Source: Prosthecobacter sp. (GTDB lineage: Bacteria > Verrucomicrobiota > Verrucomicrobiia > Verrucomicrobiales > Verrucomicrobiaceae). Taken from it: a stretch of 64,000 nt of DNA. The notes below the pieces were generated by a model that worked only from the letters and a program-made list of their open reading frames with translations, was not told the origin of the DNA and did no database searches. The position numbers were made by a program, and so were the translations under genes. This document shows, in pieces, positions 8,636-16,872 of this stretch (within the stretch, counting starts at the first letter, position 1; each line of letters opens with the position of its first letter). The stretch spans positions 496,001 through 560,000 of the forward strand of contig NZ_JAXMIH010000008.1 in NCBI RefSeq assembly GCF_034366625.1, given 5' to 3'.

Positions 8636-9634
8636 TCAGGGAATCGGCAGCAGGGTGTCTTTGAACTTGTTGGTCCACACGCCAGTGATGGCGTTGCGGC
8701 TTTCCCAGCCCTGCTGGTTGGAGATAGGCACCATGATGGGGGATTCACCGGTCGGATCGGACTTCACGGCATCCGCCCCGAACATCTGAACCACCATGAG
8801 AACAGCGGAAAGCAGGAAGCAGATCACCGACAGCGGCACCAGGCCTGCCTCGGGATCCTTTTCCTCATAAAATTGCTCCGCGTCGGCAGCGGCACTGCGT
8901 TTTACGGGAGCGCTGGGCGGTGCGGAGATGGAAGGACGCTGCATGGCCTGGGTAGGCTGCAGTTTGACAGTCGCTTTCGGCAGCGGAGCCGTTGGGCCGC
9001 CGGTCATGGGGCCGGTGCCTGTTCCCGGAGCGCGTGGTCCGCCAGCCATGGGTTTTTGCAACGGAACGGTGGGGGCTCCGGTTTCGGTGCGCGGAGCTGG
9101 GGCGGCCGGATTTTGGCTGAGAGGGCGGGTGGCTGCCGGAAGGCCTGCCATGGGCGGTGCGGTGGGACGTGGTGCCGTCGGTGCGCCGGGTGGCTTGGGT
9201 GCCATAGGCGGTGCGGTCGGACGGGCGGCGGGCGGGGGCATCGAGCCGGAAGGCGCTGGTGCCGACGGGGGTGGCGACGAAGCCACGGGAATGGCAGACG
9301 TGGTCTTTTTCGACGGCGGCGACATCGGCGGCGCAGGAAGCTTCACCGGGGAGGTGCTTGACTTGGGTGCGGGCGGCGGCAGCGGAGCCGAGGGCAGTTG
9401 AATTGGGGCCGTGGCCTTTTTGGCCATCATGGGAACCACCGAGGTCGTGTTCAAGGACGCTGGAATCCCGCCCGTGGCTGGCGAAACAGGGGAGGTGGCC
9501 TCACGCGGCTGGGTGACACCTGCTCCGGGGCGACCGCGCAGGGTGATGCGCACGGTTTCTTTTTTCAGTGGGACGGCAGCCGTCTTGGGCGTCGAGCCTG
9601 ACGGTGGTGGTGGCGTGTTTTCGGGTTCGCTCAT
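8636..9634 (-). CDS. proline/alanine-rich protein with one C-terminal membrane segment
   Basis: 332 aa. Residues 1 to about 250 are low complexity and rich in Pro, Ala, Ser and Thr, with many repeats such as APPMAPKPPGAPTAPRPTAPP, and are predicted to be disordered. A short KRSAAADAEQFYEEKDPEAG linker precedes one transmembrane helix, VPLSVICFLLSAVLMVVQMF (about residues 265-285), and a roughly 45-residue tail with SNQQGWESRNAITGVWTNKF. The polarity is probably cytoplasmic Pro-rich region and outside tail, as there is no signal peptide. The function is unknown; such proteins may act as spacers or scaffolds in the envelope. The divergent neighbour is the epimerase gene. Confidence 0.75.
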   Translation of the reverse strand: MSEPENTPPPPSGSTPKTAAVPLKKETVRITLRGRPGAGVTQPREATSPVSPATGGIPASLNTTSVVPMMAKKATAPIQLPSAPLPPPAPKSSTSPVKLPAPPMSPPSKKTTSAIPVASSPPPSAPAPSGSMPPPAARPTAPPMAPKPPGAPTAPRPTAPPMAGLPAATRPLSQNPAAPAPRTETGAPTVPLQKPMAGGPRAPGTGTGPMTGGPTAPLPKATVKLQPTQAMQRPSISAPPSAPVKRSAAADAEQFYEEKDPEAGLVPLSVICFLLSAVLMVVQMFGADAVKSDPTGESPIMVPISNQQGWESRNAITGVWTNKFKDTLLPIP

Positions 9635-9760
9635 GATTCAGGGACGTAAAAAGGGGATTCTGAGAATTCCGCACACATTTAGCGAAATCTGCACCCTTGC
9701 GTCAATCCCTTTCTCCTCATGTCTTGCAATTGTCCGTCGATTGCCCGTAAATCCGCGCTC

Positions 9761-10732
9761 ATGAACATTCTTGTTACCGGCGGGGCTGGTTTCATCGGCT
9801 CCCATACCGTCGAACGACTGCTCCGTGATGACGCCGGGCATGTCACCATCATCGACAGCCTCAACGACTACTACAATCCCGCCATCAAACGCGAAAACCT
9901 CAAGGCGCTCGGCCCCAAGGTGAAATTTCGCCAAGGAGACATCACCGATCCCCTTTTTGTCGCCGAAACCTTCGACGTGGGCCGGTTTGACGCCGTCATC
10001 CATCTGGCCGCCCGTGCCGGCGTCCGCCCCTCCATCGAGCAGCCGGAGCTGTACATCGACACGAACATCAAAGGCACTTTCAACCTGCTCGAAGCCGCCC
10101 GTCGCACGGGGGTGAAGCACTTCGTGGCCGCCAGCAGTTCCTCCGTCTACGGCGTGAACAAAAAAGTTCCCTTCGCCGAGACCGACCCCATCCTGCAAAC
10201 CATCAGCCCCTACGCGATGACGAAGATGGCCGGCGAGCAGATGTGCTCGAACTACAGCCACCTCTACGGCATCAAGACCGTCAGCTTGCGCTTCTTCACC
10301 GTCTATGGCCCGCGTCAGCGCCCTGACCTGGCCATTTCCAAGTTCACCCGCCTCATCGAGGACGGCCAGCCCATCGACAAATACGGCGATGGCACCACGC
10401 GGCGCGACTACACCTTCATCAACGACATCGTCGATGGCATCATTGGCTCGCTGAACTACCGCACCGGCCCGATCTGCGAAATTTTCAATCTCGGCGGTTC
10501 GCAAAACGTCTCGCTGAACGATCTCATCGCCACCATCGAGCAGGCGCTCGGCAAAAAAGCCACCTGCAACCAGCTCCCGGACCAGCCCGGCGACGTGCCC
10601 ATCACCTCCGCGGATGTGAGCAAGGCAAAAGCTCTGATCGGTTTCAAACCGACGACGACCATTGCCCAAGGCGTGCCCCAATACGTCGAATGGTTCCGCG
10701 ACATGCGCTCACGCGGCATTGCGGTGAGCTGA
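9761..10732 (+). CDS. NAD-dependent nucleotide-sugar epimerase (UDP-glucuronate 4-epimerase-like)
   Basis: 323 aa from the ATG at 9761. This start is preferred over one at 9719 because the Rossmann strand MNILVTGGAGFIGSH must sit at the N-terminus. The extended SDR features are the GGAGFIG dinucleotide loop at residues 7-13, AASSSSVYG, and the catalytic YxxxK at Y151/K155 (YAMTKMAGEQ). DSLNDYYNPAIKRENL and RFFTVYGPRQRPD are typical of UDP-glucuronate 4-epimerases. It probably makes UDP-galacturonate or a related sugar for surface polysaccharide. The exact substrate cannot be fixed from sequence. It ends 2 bp from the convergent HAD gene. Confidence 0.88.
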   Translation: MNILVTGGAGFIGSHTVERLLRDDAGHVTIIDSLNDYYNPAIKRENLKALGPKVKFRQGDITDPLFVAETFDVGRFDAVIHLAARAGVRPSIEQPELYIDTNIKGTFNLLEAARRTGVKHFVAASSSSVYGVNKKVPFAETDPILQTISPYAMTKMAGEQMCSNYSHLYGIKTVSLRFFTVYGPRQRPDLAISKFTRLIEDGQPIDKYGDGTTRRDYTFINDIVDGIIGSLNYRTGPICEIFNLGGSQNVSLNDLIATIEQALGKKATCNQLPDQPGDVPITSADVSKAKALIGFKPTTTIAQGVPQYVEWFRDMRSRGIAVS

Positions 10733-10734
10733 AC

Positions 10735-11613
10735 TCAAAAATGCGGCGCTGACACCGTGCCGTCCTCGATCTCCTGGCGCTTCTTGCGTACGATGCCGTC
10801 GGCGATGTCGAGCACCATCTCCTCCAGCAGCAGCCGCAGGTGGCTGCCGGGGCGGTAATCGGCGGGAGCGATGTGTTTCACGCGGTCCGCCAGCCCGGTG
10901 AGCTGGTAGCATTTGCGGAAGCTGCTGCGGTTTGTCTCATCAGGGTTGTACACTGCCACCGCATGACCGCCGTAGCGTTTCATCAGCGTGAAGCAGGGCA
11001 CGTCCGTCGGCCCGTCGCCCACATAGATCATGTTTTGGAACGGGATGGGCCGCAGTTCGTGCGCCATGTGGTCGTTCACATCTTCGTGCGGCTCCAGCAT
11101 GCCTTTGTTGATGCGGAAGATGTACTGCGTCTTCGTCGTGTGACTGATCACGCGCTTGGGGAAGGTGATGCGGCCGTTTTTGTCCTCGCCAAACTCGCAG
11201 CCAAAGATTCGCTTCACGAACGGCGCCAGCGCGCTGCCGTCCAGCAGGGCCTTCAGGCCGCTGGAGACGATGTAATGCTCGATCTTCACGCCCAGCAACC
11301 GATGCTGGTCGTTCAGCACGTTGTTCAACTCGTCAAACAGCTCGGGCACGCCCTTGTAGAAACGCAGCTTGGTGCCCAGCTTCCGCAGATCCTCATTCGT
11401 GGGCCGGTCCATGTCCAGGTAGTCCAGCATACACTTCAGATAGGCCAGTTCGCCATCGTAGCCCTCGGTATCGACCAGCTCGCGGCTGCGTTTCCAGAAC
11501 TGCCCGGGATTGATCCCGAAGTGCGGGAACAACGTCTCATCCTGCATGTAAGTCGGGCTGAGCGTCTGGTCGTAATCGTAGATGATGCCGATGGTGGTCT
11601 GTTGGGATGCCAT
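10735..11613 (-). CDS. HAD-family phosphatase
   Basis: 292 aa. HAD motif I is DYDQT at residues 13-17, with nucleophile D13 and acid D15. SSG in HYIVSSGLKALL is motif II, a lysine follows in the KRVISHTTKTQ region, and VGDGPTDVPCF is motif IV with the Mg-binding aspartates. The helical cap between motifs I and II resembles phosphoserine-phosphatase-like members. It is cytoplasmic, with no signal. The substrate is unknown. The gene is preceded by an unusual 81-nt inverted repeat and converges with the epimerase gene. Confidence 0.85.
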   Translation of the reverse strand: MASQQTTIGIIYDYDQTLSPTYMQDETLFPHFGINPGQFWKRSRELVDTEGYDGELAYLKCMLDYLDMDRPTNEDLRKLGTKLRFYKGVPELFDELNNVLNDQHRLLGVKIEHYIVSSGLKALLDGSALAPFVKRIFGCEFGEDKNGRITFPKRVISHTTKTQYIFRINKGMLEPHEDVNDHMAHELRPIPFQNMIYVGDGPTDVPCFTLMKRYGGHAVAVYNPDETNRSSFRKCYQLTGLADRVKHIAPADYRPGSHLRLLLEEMVLDIADGIVRKKRQEIEDGTVSAPHF

Positions 11614-11626
11614 GACGGGGAAGTTG

Positions 11627-11707
11627 ACGGTTGGTTACGGTCGTTGACGATGGTTGACAGTGGTTTGGGACAATCGTCAACCACTGTAAACGACCATCAA
11701 CCACCGT
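11627..11707. repeat. long imperfect inverted repeat built of GTTGAC/GTCAAC units
   Basis: Arms 11627-11665 and 11669-11707 are imperfect reverse complements (about 80% by eye), made of repeating motifs such as GGTTGAC, GTTGACGAT and CAGTGGT. As RNA it would form a hairpin of nearly 40 bp in the gap between the HAD gene and the TIGR01777-type epimerase gene, both on the minus strand. It could be a terminator, an mRNA-stability element or a short palindromic mobile repeat. Confidence 0.75.
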
Positions 11708-11711
11708 ATAC

Positions 11712-12611
11712 TCAGATCAACGCCTTGAACGCGCTGGAGAGAGTCGGATGCACAAAACCGTAGCCCATCTCCGTCGCAACGCGAGGAATCACTCGCTGTC
11801 CGCCCAATAGCATCTCATCCGCCATCCCGCGCAGGAGCAGGCGCAGCGCAAAGGCGGGTGCGTGGAAAAGAGCGGGCCGCTTCAGTGCTGCGGCCAGTTG
11901 TTGCGTGAACTCCGCGTTCGTCACCTCGTCTGGCGCGCACAGGTTCACCGGTCCCCGTACCGTTTCAGTTTCAATGGCCTTCAAAATGATCTGCACGGCA
12001 TCCTCGACGTGAATCCACGACATCCATTGCGTCCCTGAGCCCAGCCTGCCGCCGAGACCGAAACCAAACACGCGCTTCAACAGCGGAAACGCCCCGCCAT
12101 CACGGCCGAGCACCATGCCCGTGCGCAGCAGCACCACGCGCATGCCGAGCGCTTCCGCCCGCAGCGCCGCCTTTTCCCAGCCTGCGCACACATCGGCCAG
12201 GAAACCGCCACCACGCGGCGAACTCTCATCCACCGGCTTGTCGTGGCTGTTGCCGTAAAACCCGGCGCCTGACGCGCACACCAGCATCTTGGGCCGGTTT
12301 TCCACCTGCCATGTTCCCAGATGCGCCACCAGCGCCTCCGTGAAGTCCACACGGCTTTTCCAGATGCGGTCACGTTTCTCATGTGTCCACAGCCCCATCA
12401 AAGATTCGCCAGAAAGATGCACCAGCGCGTCCAGCCTCGTCTCTGGCAGCGCATGCGGCTCTTTTTTCGGCTGATACAGGGTCTCCTGCGAGATCGGGAC
12501 AAACGAACCTGCCCTGCGTGAATAAGCGATCACTTCATGCCCGCTGCCTTGTGCGAGCAGCGCCAGATGCCCGCCGATAAAACCTGTGGCGCCTGTGATG
12601 CCGATACGCAT
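11712..12611 (-). CDS. TIGR01777 family (SDR39U1/YfcH-like) epimerase-type oxidoreductase
   Basis: About 299 aa from the ATG at 12611 (an ATG three codons upstream at 12620 is also possible). The start MRIGITGATGFIGGHLA is the Rossmann loop, and HLSGESLMG, RVDFTEALV, ASGAGFYG and MSWIHVEDAV are the diagnostic blocks of the TIGR01777/SulA-like epimerase family. The C-terminal region GQRVIPRVATEMGYGFVHPT corresponds to the DUF1731 tail. The protein is cytoplasmic; the bacterial substrate is unknown. It is in tandem with the MidA-like gene 15 bp upstream, suggesting co-transcription. Confidence 0.88.
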   Translation of the reverse strand: MRIGITGATGFIGGHLALLAQGSGHEVIAYSRRAGSFVPISQETLYQPKKEPHALPETRLDALVHLSGESLMGLWTHEKRDRIWKSRVDFTEALVAHLGTWQVENRPKMLVCASGAGFYGNSHDKPVDESSPRGGGFLADVCAGWEKAALRAEALGMRVVLLRTGMVLGRDGGAFPLLKRVFGFGLGGRLGSGTQWMSWIHVEDAVQIILKAIETETVRGPVNLCAPDEVTNAEFTQQLAAALKRPALFHAPAFALRLLLRGMADEMLLGGQRVIPRVATEMGYGFVHPTLSSAFKALI

Positions 12612-12626
12612 AACCTTCATAACGTT

Positions 12627-13700
12627 TCAGGGCGCGGATGGTTTGTCCAAAATCAGGCAGCGGAACGAACGGCCCATGATGGCCGGGTGCGTGAGGGAGT
12701 TGAACTGGCGGATGAGGGCTGCGGTGGCTCTGTCGGGAACCTTGCCTTGCAGGCTCTCCATCCATGTCAGCCCCATGCGGCCCAGCACGCGGCCTTGGAG
12801 GTCGTATTCACGTTGTTTCATGCCGTGGCGGGTAGCTTCGTCGACCAGGCGAGTGAAATTGATGTGCGTGGTCAAATCGCATGCGCCGAGGTCTTCCAGC
12901 ACATGACCATCCATGTGATGCTGCCAGTAGCGGCGGATGGTGCCGCTGGCACGTGAGTCGGCAAAGAATTCCTCGGCGTCGAGGCCGTAGTCGGCAATGA
13001 AGATGGCCCCGCGAAACGCCGCGTGGGCCAGTTCACGGATCCACGTGAGCATGGCGAGATTGATTTCGAGTGTGTGGCCGGTTTCGAGATCGTGCGGCAG
13101 GTGTTTAGCCTCCTCGGCCAGTTCGTCGCAGGAAAAATCACCCGCGACGAAACGAAAGGCTTCGGTGCCGTCGGCTTCAACGAAAAGCTCGCGCCAGCGC
13201 TCGCCGTTCCAGCGCACGAGATGCACGGGAAAGGCGTCAGGCAGCTCGTTGCAGAGGAAAAAGGCATGCTTGGGGCCGGTTTGCAGCGCGGCGAGATTAT
13301 CCACCCACTGTACGCGGTCACCAAGGCGTTTGGTCTGCACTTCACGATACTTCGGATTCGGCTCCACGATGAGGTAGCGCATGGATTTGCCCTCAAGGGC
13401 ACTCAAAACGTCCTCGGCGAGCTGTCCGTCATGCGCGCCCTGCTCGATGATGGTGAAATTCTCTGGTTCGTCCTGCTCCTTCCATTCTTGAATCGCCCGC
13501 ATGGCCAGCAGCTTTCCAAACAGCGGACCCACACTCACGCTGGTAAAAAAATCGCCCTGTCGGCCGATTCGGCGTAGTCCGGCTCCATAATAGCCATGCT
13601 CAGGATGGTAGAGCGCCAGCTCCATGATCTGCACGAAGGGCAGCCTCCCGGCAGGCGTGGCGGCAAGCTGGGCGCGGAGAATCTGGGGCAGGGGAGACAT
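12627..13700 (-). CDS. SAM-dependent methyltransferase of the MidA/NDUFAF7 family
   Basis: 357 aa from the ATG at 13700 (MSPLPQILRAQL). A longer frame from 13844 would overlap the divergent PBP gene and is rejected. Family blocks are MELALYHPEHGYYG, QGDFFTSVSVGPLFGKLLA, the SAM-binding IIEQGAHDGQLAEDVL, and LCNELPDAFPVHLV. In mitochondria the homologue NDUFAF7 methylates an arginine of a complex I subunit. The bacterial target is unknown, though a protein arginine is plausible. The gene is divergent from the PBP gene with a 74-bp gap. Confidence 0.88.
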   Translation of the reverse strand: MSPLPQILRAQLAATPAGRLPFVQIMELALYHPEHGYYGAGLRRIGRQGDFFTSVSVGPLFGKLLAMRAIQEWKEQDEPENFTIIEQGAHDGQLAEDVLSALEGKSMRYLIVEPNPKYREVQTKRLGDRVQWVDNLAALQTGPKHAFFLCNELPDAFPVHLVRWNGERWRELFVEADGTEAFRFVAGDFSCDELAEEAKHLPHDLETGHTLEINLAMLTWIRELAHAAFRGAIFIADYGLDAEEFFADSRASGTIRRYWQHHMDGHVLEDLGACDLTTHINFTRLVDEATRHGMKQREYDLQGRVLGRMGLTWMESLQGKVPDRATAALIRQFNSLTHPAIMGRSFRCLILDKPSAP

Positions 13701-13774
13701 GCGGAGGACGGGAAAGAACTGGCGCGAAATGTGAAGGGCGGGTAGTTTGCCTGCCCAACTTCTTCCCCCCAGCC

Positions 13775-16288
13775 ATGTATCGAGATGATCCCGATCCCAA
13801 GCCCGAGCGCAACTGGCGCGGCGAAGCCGGCCTGAAACTGCCATTTTACCGTCGTGGCTGGTTCAGCGCGCTGGCGGCCTTTGCACTGCTCTGCGTGGTG
13901 GCCGCGTTTGGCGTGTACAGCGTGGTGGTGGCGCCGCTGCGGCGGGATGCGGAAAAATACGATCTCGAAGAGCTCAAGAAACTGGAGTCTGCCAGCATCA
14001 TCTTCGACCGCAATGGCGATGAAATGGCCCGCCTCTACGTGCTGAACCGCACCCCGGTGCCGATCACCGACGTGCCGCAGCATTTCATCGACGCGCTGGT
14101 GGCGCAGGAGGACTCGCGCTTCTTCAAGCACGACGGCGTCGATTACATCGGCCTCATGCGTGCGGTCTGGCTGAACTTTCAGGCCGGTGAGGTGACGCAG
14201 GGCGCGAGCACGGTCACGCAGCAGCTCGCGCGCCAGACCTTCAAGCTCCTGGAAAAGAGCTACAAGCGGAAGATCCTCGAAGCCTTCATCGCCCAGCGCG
14301 TTGAAAAGCACTTCTCGAAGCCGGAGATTCTGGAGCTTTACCTGAACCGCATCTTCTTCGGCGCGAACTTCTACGGCGTGCAGGCGGCGGCACGCGGTTA
14401 CTTTGGCAAGGACGTGAACGAGCTCACCATCGAGGAGTCGGCCACCATTGTCGGCCTGATCAAAAGTCCGAACAACATCCAGCCCGTCAAGCATCCGCAG
14501 CGTGCGCTCAAGGAGCGCAACTACGTGCTCGACCGCATGGTCAGCGAGGGCACGCTCACCGAGGAGGAGGCCGAGAAGCTCAAAAACAAGCCGCTCATCA
14601 CCGCCCCGCAGAGCACCGACCCGCGCCTGAGCTACGTCTTTGATGCTGTGCGGCGTGAGGTGGTGGACCTCGTCGGCGAGGACCGTGCCTCCATCGGCGG
14701 ATTCCGCATCTACACCAGCATCGACCAGGATCTGCAAAAATCCGCCGAGGACGCGATCAGCAAGCGCATGGCCGAGCTCGAAAAGCGCCAGGGCTACGAG
14801 CATCAGACCTTCGAGCAATTCCGCGCCATCATCTCCGACTACCGTGCGCGCCTGAAACGCGGTGAGATCGATCCCGCCACGCCGAAACCGATGCCGGAGT
14901 ATTTGCAGGCCGCAGCTTTGATGATCGACAACAAGGACGGCAGCATCCTCGCTATGGTAGGCGGGCGTGATTTCGGCGACAGCCAGTTTAACCGTGCCAC
15001 CGATGGCGTGCGCCCGGCAGGCACGGCCTTCACACCACTCGTTTATGCCGCCGCGTTCAGCAGCCCAGGCATCTATCCCGGCACGAAGGTGGAAGATGCG
15101 CCGCTGGACAACCGCCGCGTCATGATCGGTGGTTTGACCGGCATCTTGGGTGAATGGGGCGCGGAGGTGGACGATCCGAAGTGGTCGCAGGCGCCGATGA
15201 GTTCCCGTGAGGCGCTCGTGCATGGCCGCAACTCCGCCACCGTGCGCCTCGGCGAGCGTGTGGGCGTGCCGATGGTCAAGCAGGTGGCGCAGAAGGCCGG
15301 CATCACCTCCGAGATGCGCGATTATCCCTCCACCTTCCTCGGTTCGAGCGAGGCACGGTTGAGCGAGATGTGCCTGGCCTACTCCAATTTTCCCACGCTC
15401 GGCAGCCGCCCGCAGAAGCTGAACCTCATCCAGCGCATCACCGACAGCAACGAAAAGGCCGTCTTCCAGATCGCCGACTCCGCCTTGCAGAGTGTGCAGA
15501 GCATGGACCCCATCGCGGCGTATCAGACGCACACCTGCCTCGTTGATGCCCTGCATCGCGGCACCGGCAGCCCGGCGGTCACCGACTACAAGCTCGGTGA
15601 GTTCGTGGCCGGCGGCAAAACTGGCACGCACTACGAGTTCAAGGACCTCTGGTTCCTCGGCTACACCTCCCGCGTCACCTGCGGCGTGTGGGCCGGCTTT
15701 GACAAGCAGAAGACCATCTACCCTGGCGCTTTCTCCAACCGCATCGTGCTTCCCGTGTGGACGGACATGGTGAACGCCAGCGCCGCCCGCTACGTGCCGC
15801 AGGAAATCACCCCGCCGCAGACCGCTGAACGCGTCGAGATGTGCCAGCGCAGCAACCAGCGCGCCACCGATTACTGCTACGAGAAAATCAAAGGCCCCGA
15901 CGGCCGTGAAAAATCCCTGCGCGCCACCTACTTTGAGTACCTGCGCCCCGGCACACCGCTGGAGGGCTTCTGCAGCCAGCACACTGGCGAGGGCCTGCCG
16001 AAGGAGATGGAGCAGTTCCGCTACCAGATGCCCGTCGGCGGCATTGATTCCGCCCCGCTCATCGCGGACGCTGCCAAATGGGTTCACGTCGAGCCCGTGC
16101 GCATGAAGGCGCTCACCATCATCGGCGAGGATCCCTACAACGCCGAGCAGGCCGTCCCTCGCGCCAGCCCCGTGAACGACGACGGCACTCCGATCCGCAA
16201 AGCCATCCCTGTTGATGCCGTGGAAGCGGCTGATGACGGCCCCGTTCTCAAACTGGCTCCACCGCCGCCGATGAAGATTGATTTGTGA
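13775..16288 (+). CDS. class A penicillin-binding protein with degenerate transpeptidase motifs
   Basis: 837 aa. One N-terminal transmembrane helix (about residues 30-52) precedes a GT51 transglycosylase domain with catalytic Glu112 in QEDSRFFKHDGVD, then GASTVTQQLARQ and ELYLNRIFFG. The transpeptidase fold follows, but where class A PBPs have SxxK this protein has T417-A-F-T420 (RPAGTAFTPLVYAA), and SxN is G484-R-N (ALVHGRNSA). Only K615-T-G (GGKTGTHYE) is intact. Glycan polymerisation should work, while D,D-transpeptidation and beta-lactam acylation probably do not. The C-terminal Cys-containing segment (residues 690-740) is usual for PBP1. It is the only PBP in the window. Confidence 0.92.
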   Translation: MYRDDPDPKPERNWRGEAGLKLPFYRRGWFSALAAFALLCVVAAFGVYSVVVAPLRRDAEKYDLEELKKLESASIIFDRNGDEMARLYVLNRTPVPITDVPQHFIDALVAQEDSRFFKHDGVDYIGLMRAVWLNFQAGEVTQGASTVTQQLARQTFKLLEKSYKRKILEAFIAQRVEKHFSKPEILELYLNRIFFGANFYGVQAAARGYFGKDVNELTIEESATIVGLIKSPNNIQPVKHPQRALKERNYVLDRMVSEGTLTEEEAEKLKNKPLITAPQSTDPRLSYVFDAVRREVVDLVGEDRASIGGFRIYTSIDQDLQKSAEDAISKRMAELEKRQGYEHQTFEQFRAIISDYRARLKRGEIDPATPKPMPEYLQAAALMIDNKDGSILAMVGGRDFGDSQFNRATDGVRPAGTAFTPLVYAAAFSSPGIYPGTKVEDAPLDNRRVMIGGLTGILGEWGAEVDDPKWSQAPMSSREALVHGRNSATVRLGERVGVPMVKQVAQKAGITSEMRDYPSTFLGSSEARLSEMCLAYSNFPTLGSRPQKLNLIQRITDSNEKAVFQIADSALQSVQSMDPIAAYQTHTCLVDALHRGTGSPAVTDYKLGEFVAGGKTGTHYEFKDLWFLGYTSRVTCGVWAGFDKQKTIYPGAFSNRIVLPVWTDMVNASAARYVPQEITPPQTAERVEMCQRSNQRATDYCYEKIKGPDGREKSLRATYFEYLRPGTPLEGFCSQHTGEGLPKEMEQFRYQMPVGGIDSAPLIADAAKWVHVEPVRMKALTIIGEDPYNAEQAVPRASPVNDDGTPIRKAIPVDAVEAADDGPVLKLAPPPPMKIDL

Positions 16289-16306
16289 TTAGATGCTCAG
16301 GCGATC

Positions 16307-16849
16307 ATGTCCAACTCAAGCATAGCCGTCTATCCAAAGACCACAGCGCAGGATGTCGTTGGACGGTTGACACAGATCAATCCTGATTGGAGGCTGTCGG
16401 TGAATGCTCGCAAGTTTGACTATGACGCGGACATTTTGATAGCCAGCCACGCTCATTCGGTGGCAGTCTGGGCCAGTGGCAACGCACGTGGGCAAGATCA
16501 TGAGTTGCAAACCGAAATTGGACGCCATTCAAGTCATCCTTGGCTGAGGATTCTCTTCCAGGACCATGTGGCCTGGGAATATCTTCTCTATCAAAACGGC
16601 TTGGTGATTGATCGCTTCATGCCACTGCCGTCCATGTGGGGGCTGGACAAGCCCGAGTTAGGCCAGCCTTCGTTGCTGGCCAGCATCTGGGGCGTGCCTG
16701 AGAAGACGATTTCCAAATACCTGCGGGAATGGAATGCCAAGACACGCGGTCGCAAAGCATTTTGGTGGCGGGATCAATGGAAATTTGGCCAGTTTGAACA
16801 AGGCTTCGATTTTTTGAGGGCACTGACAGGCATCGAGTTTCCTTCTTGA
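16307..16849 (+). CDS. hypothetical protein, 180 aa
   Basis: An ATG 16 bp after the PBP stop opens a 180-aa protein with no signal peptide and no membrane helix. It is rich in Trp, with VAVWASGNARG, PWLRILFQDHVAWEYLLYQN and WNAKTRGRKAFWWRDQWKFG. I do not recognise a family. Base composition is less GC-rich than that of its neighbours, suggesting transfer. A segment LASIWGVPEKTISKYLREW hints at a helical region. Proteins of this size and composition include contact-toxin immunity proteins, but no toxin gene is nearby, so this is only a thought. Confidence 0.65.
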   Translation: MSNSSIAVYPKTTAQDVVGRLTQINPDWRLSVNARKFDYDADILIASHAHSVAVWASGNARGQDHELQTEIGRHSSHPWLRILFQDHVAWEYLLYQNGLVIDRFMPLPSMWGLDKPELGQPSLLASIWGVPEKTISKYLREWNAKTRGRKAFWWRDQWKFGQFEQGFDFLRALTGIEFPS

Positions 16850-16872
16850 TGACGATTCACATTCGTTGTCCG

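Noticed and set aside
13535-16087. 850-codon open frame on the minus strand opposite the PBP gene
   Set aside because: It has no domain or signal motif, it overlaps the fully recognisable PBP and the MidA-like gene, and long antisense frames are expected in GC-rich coding DNA.
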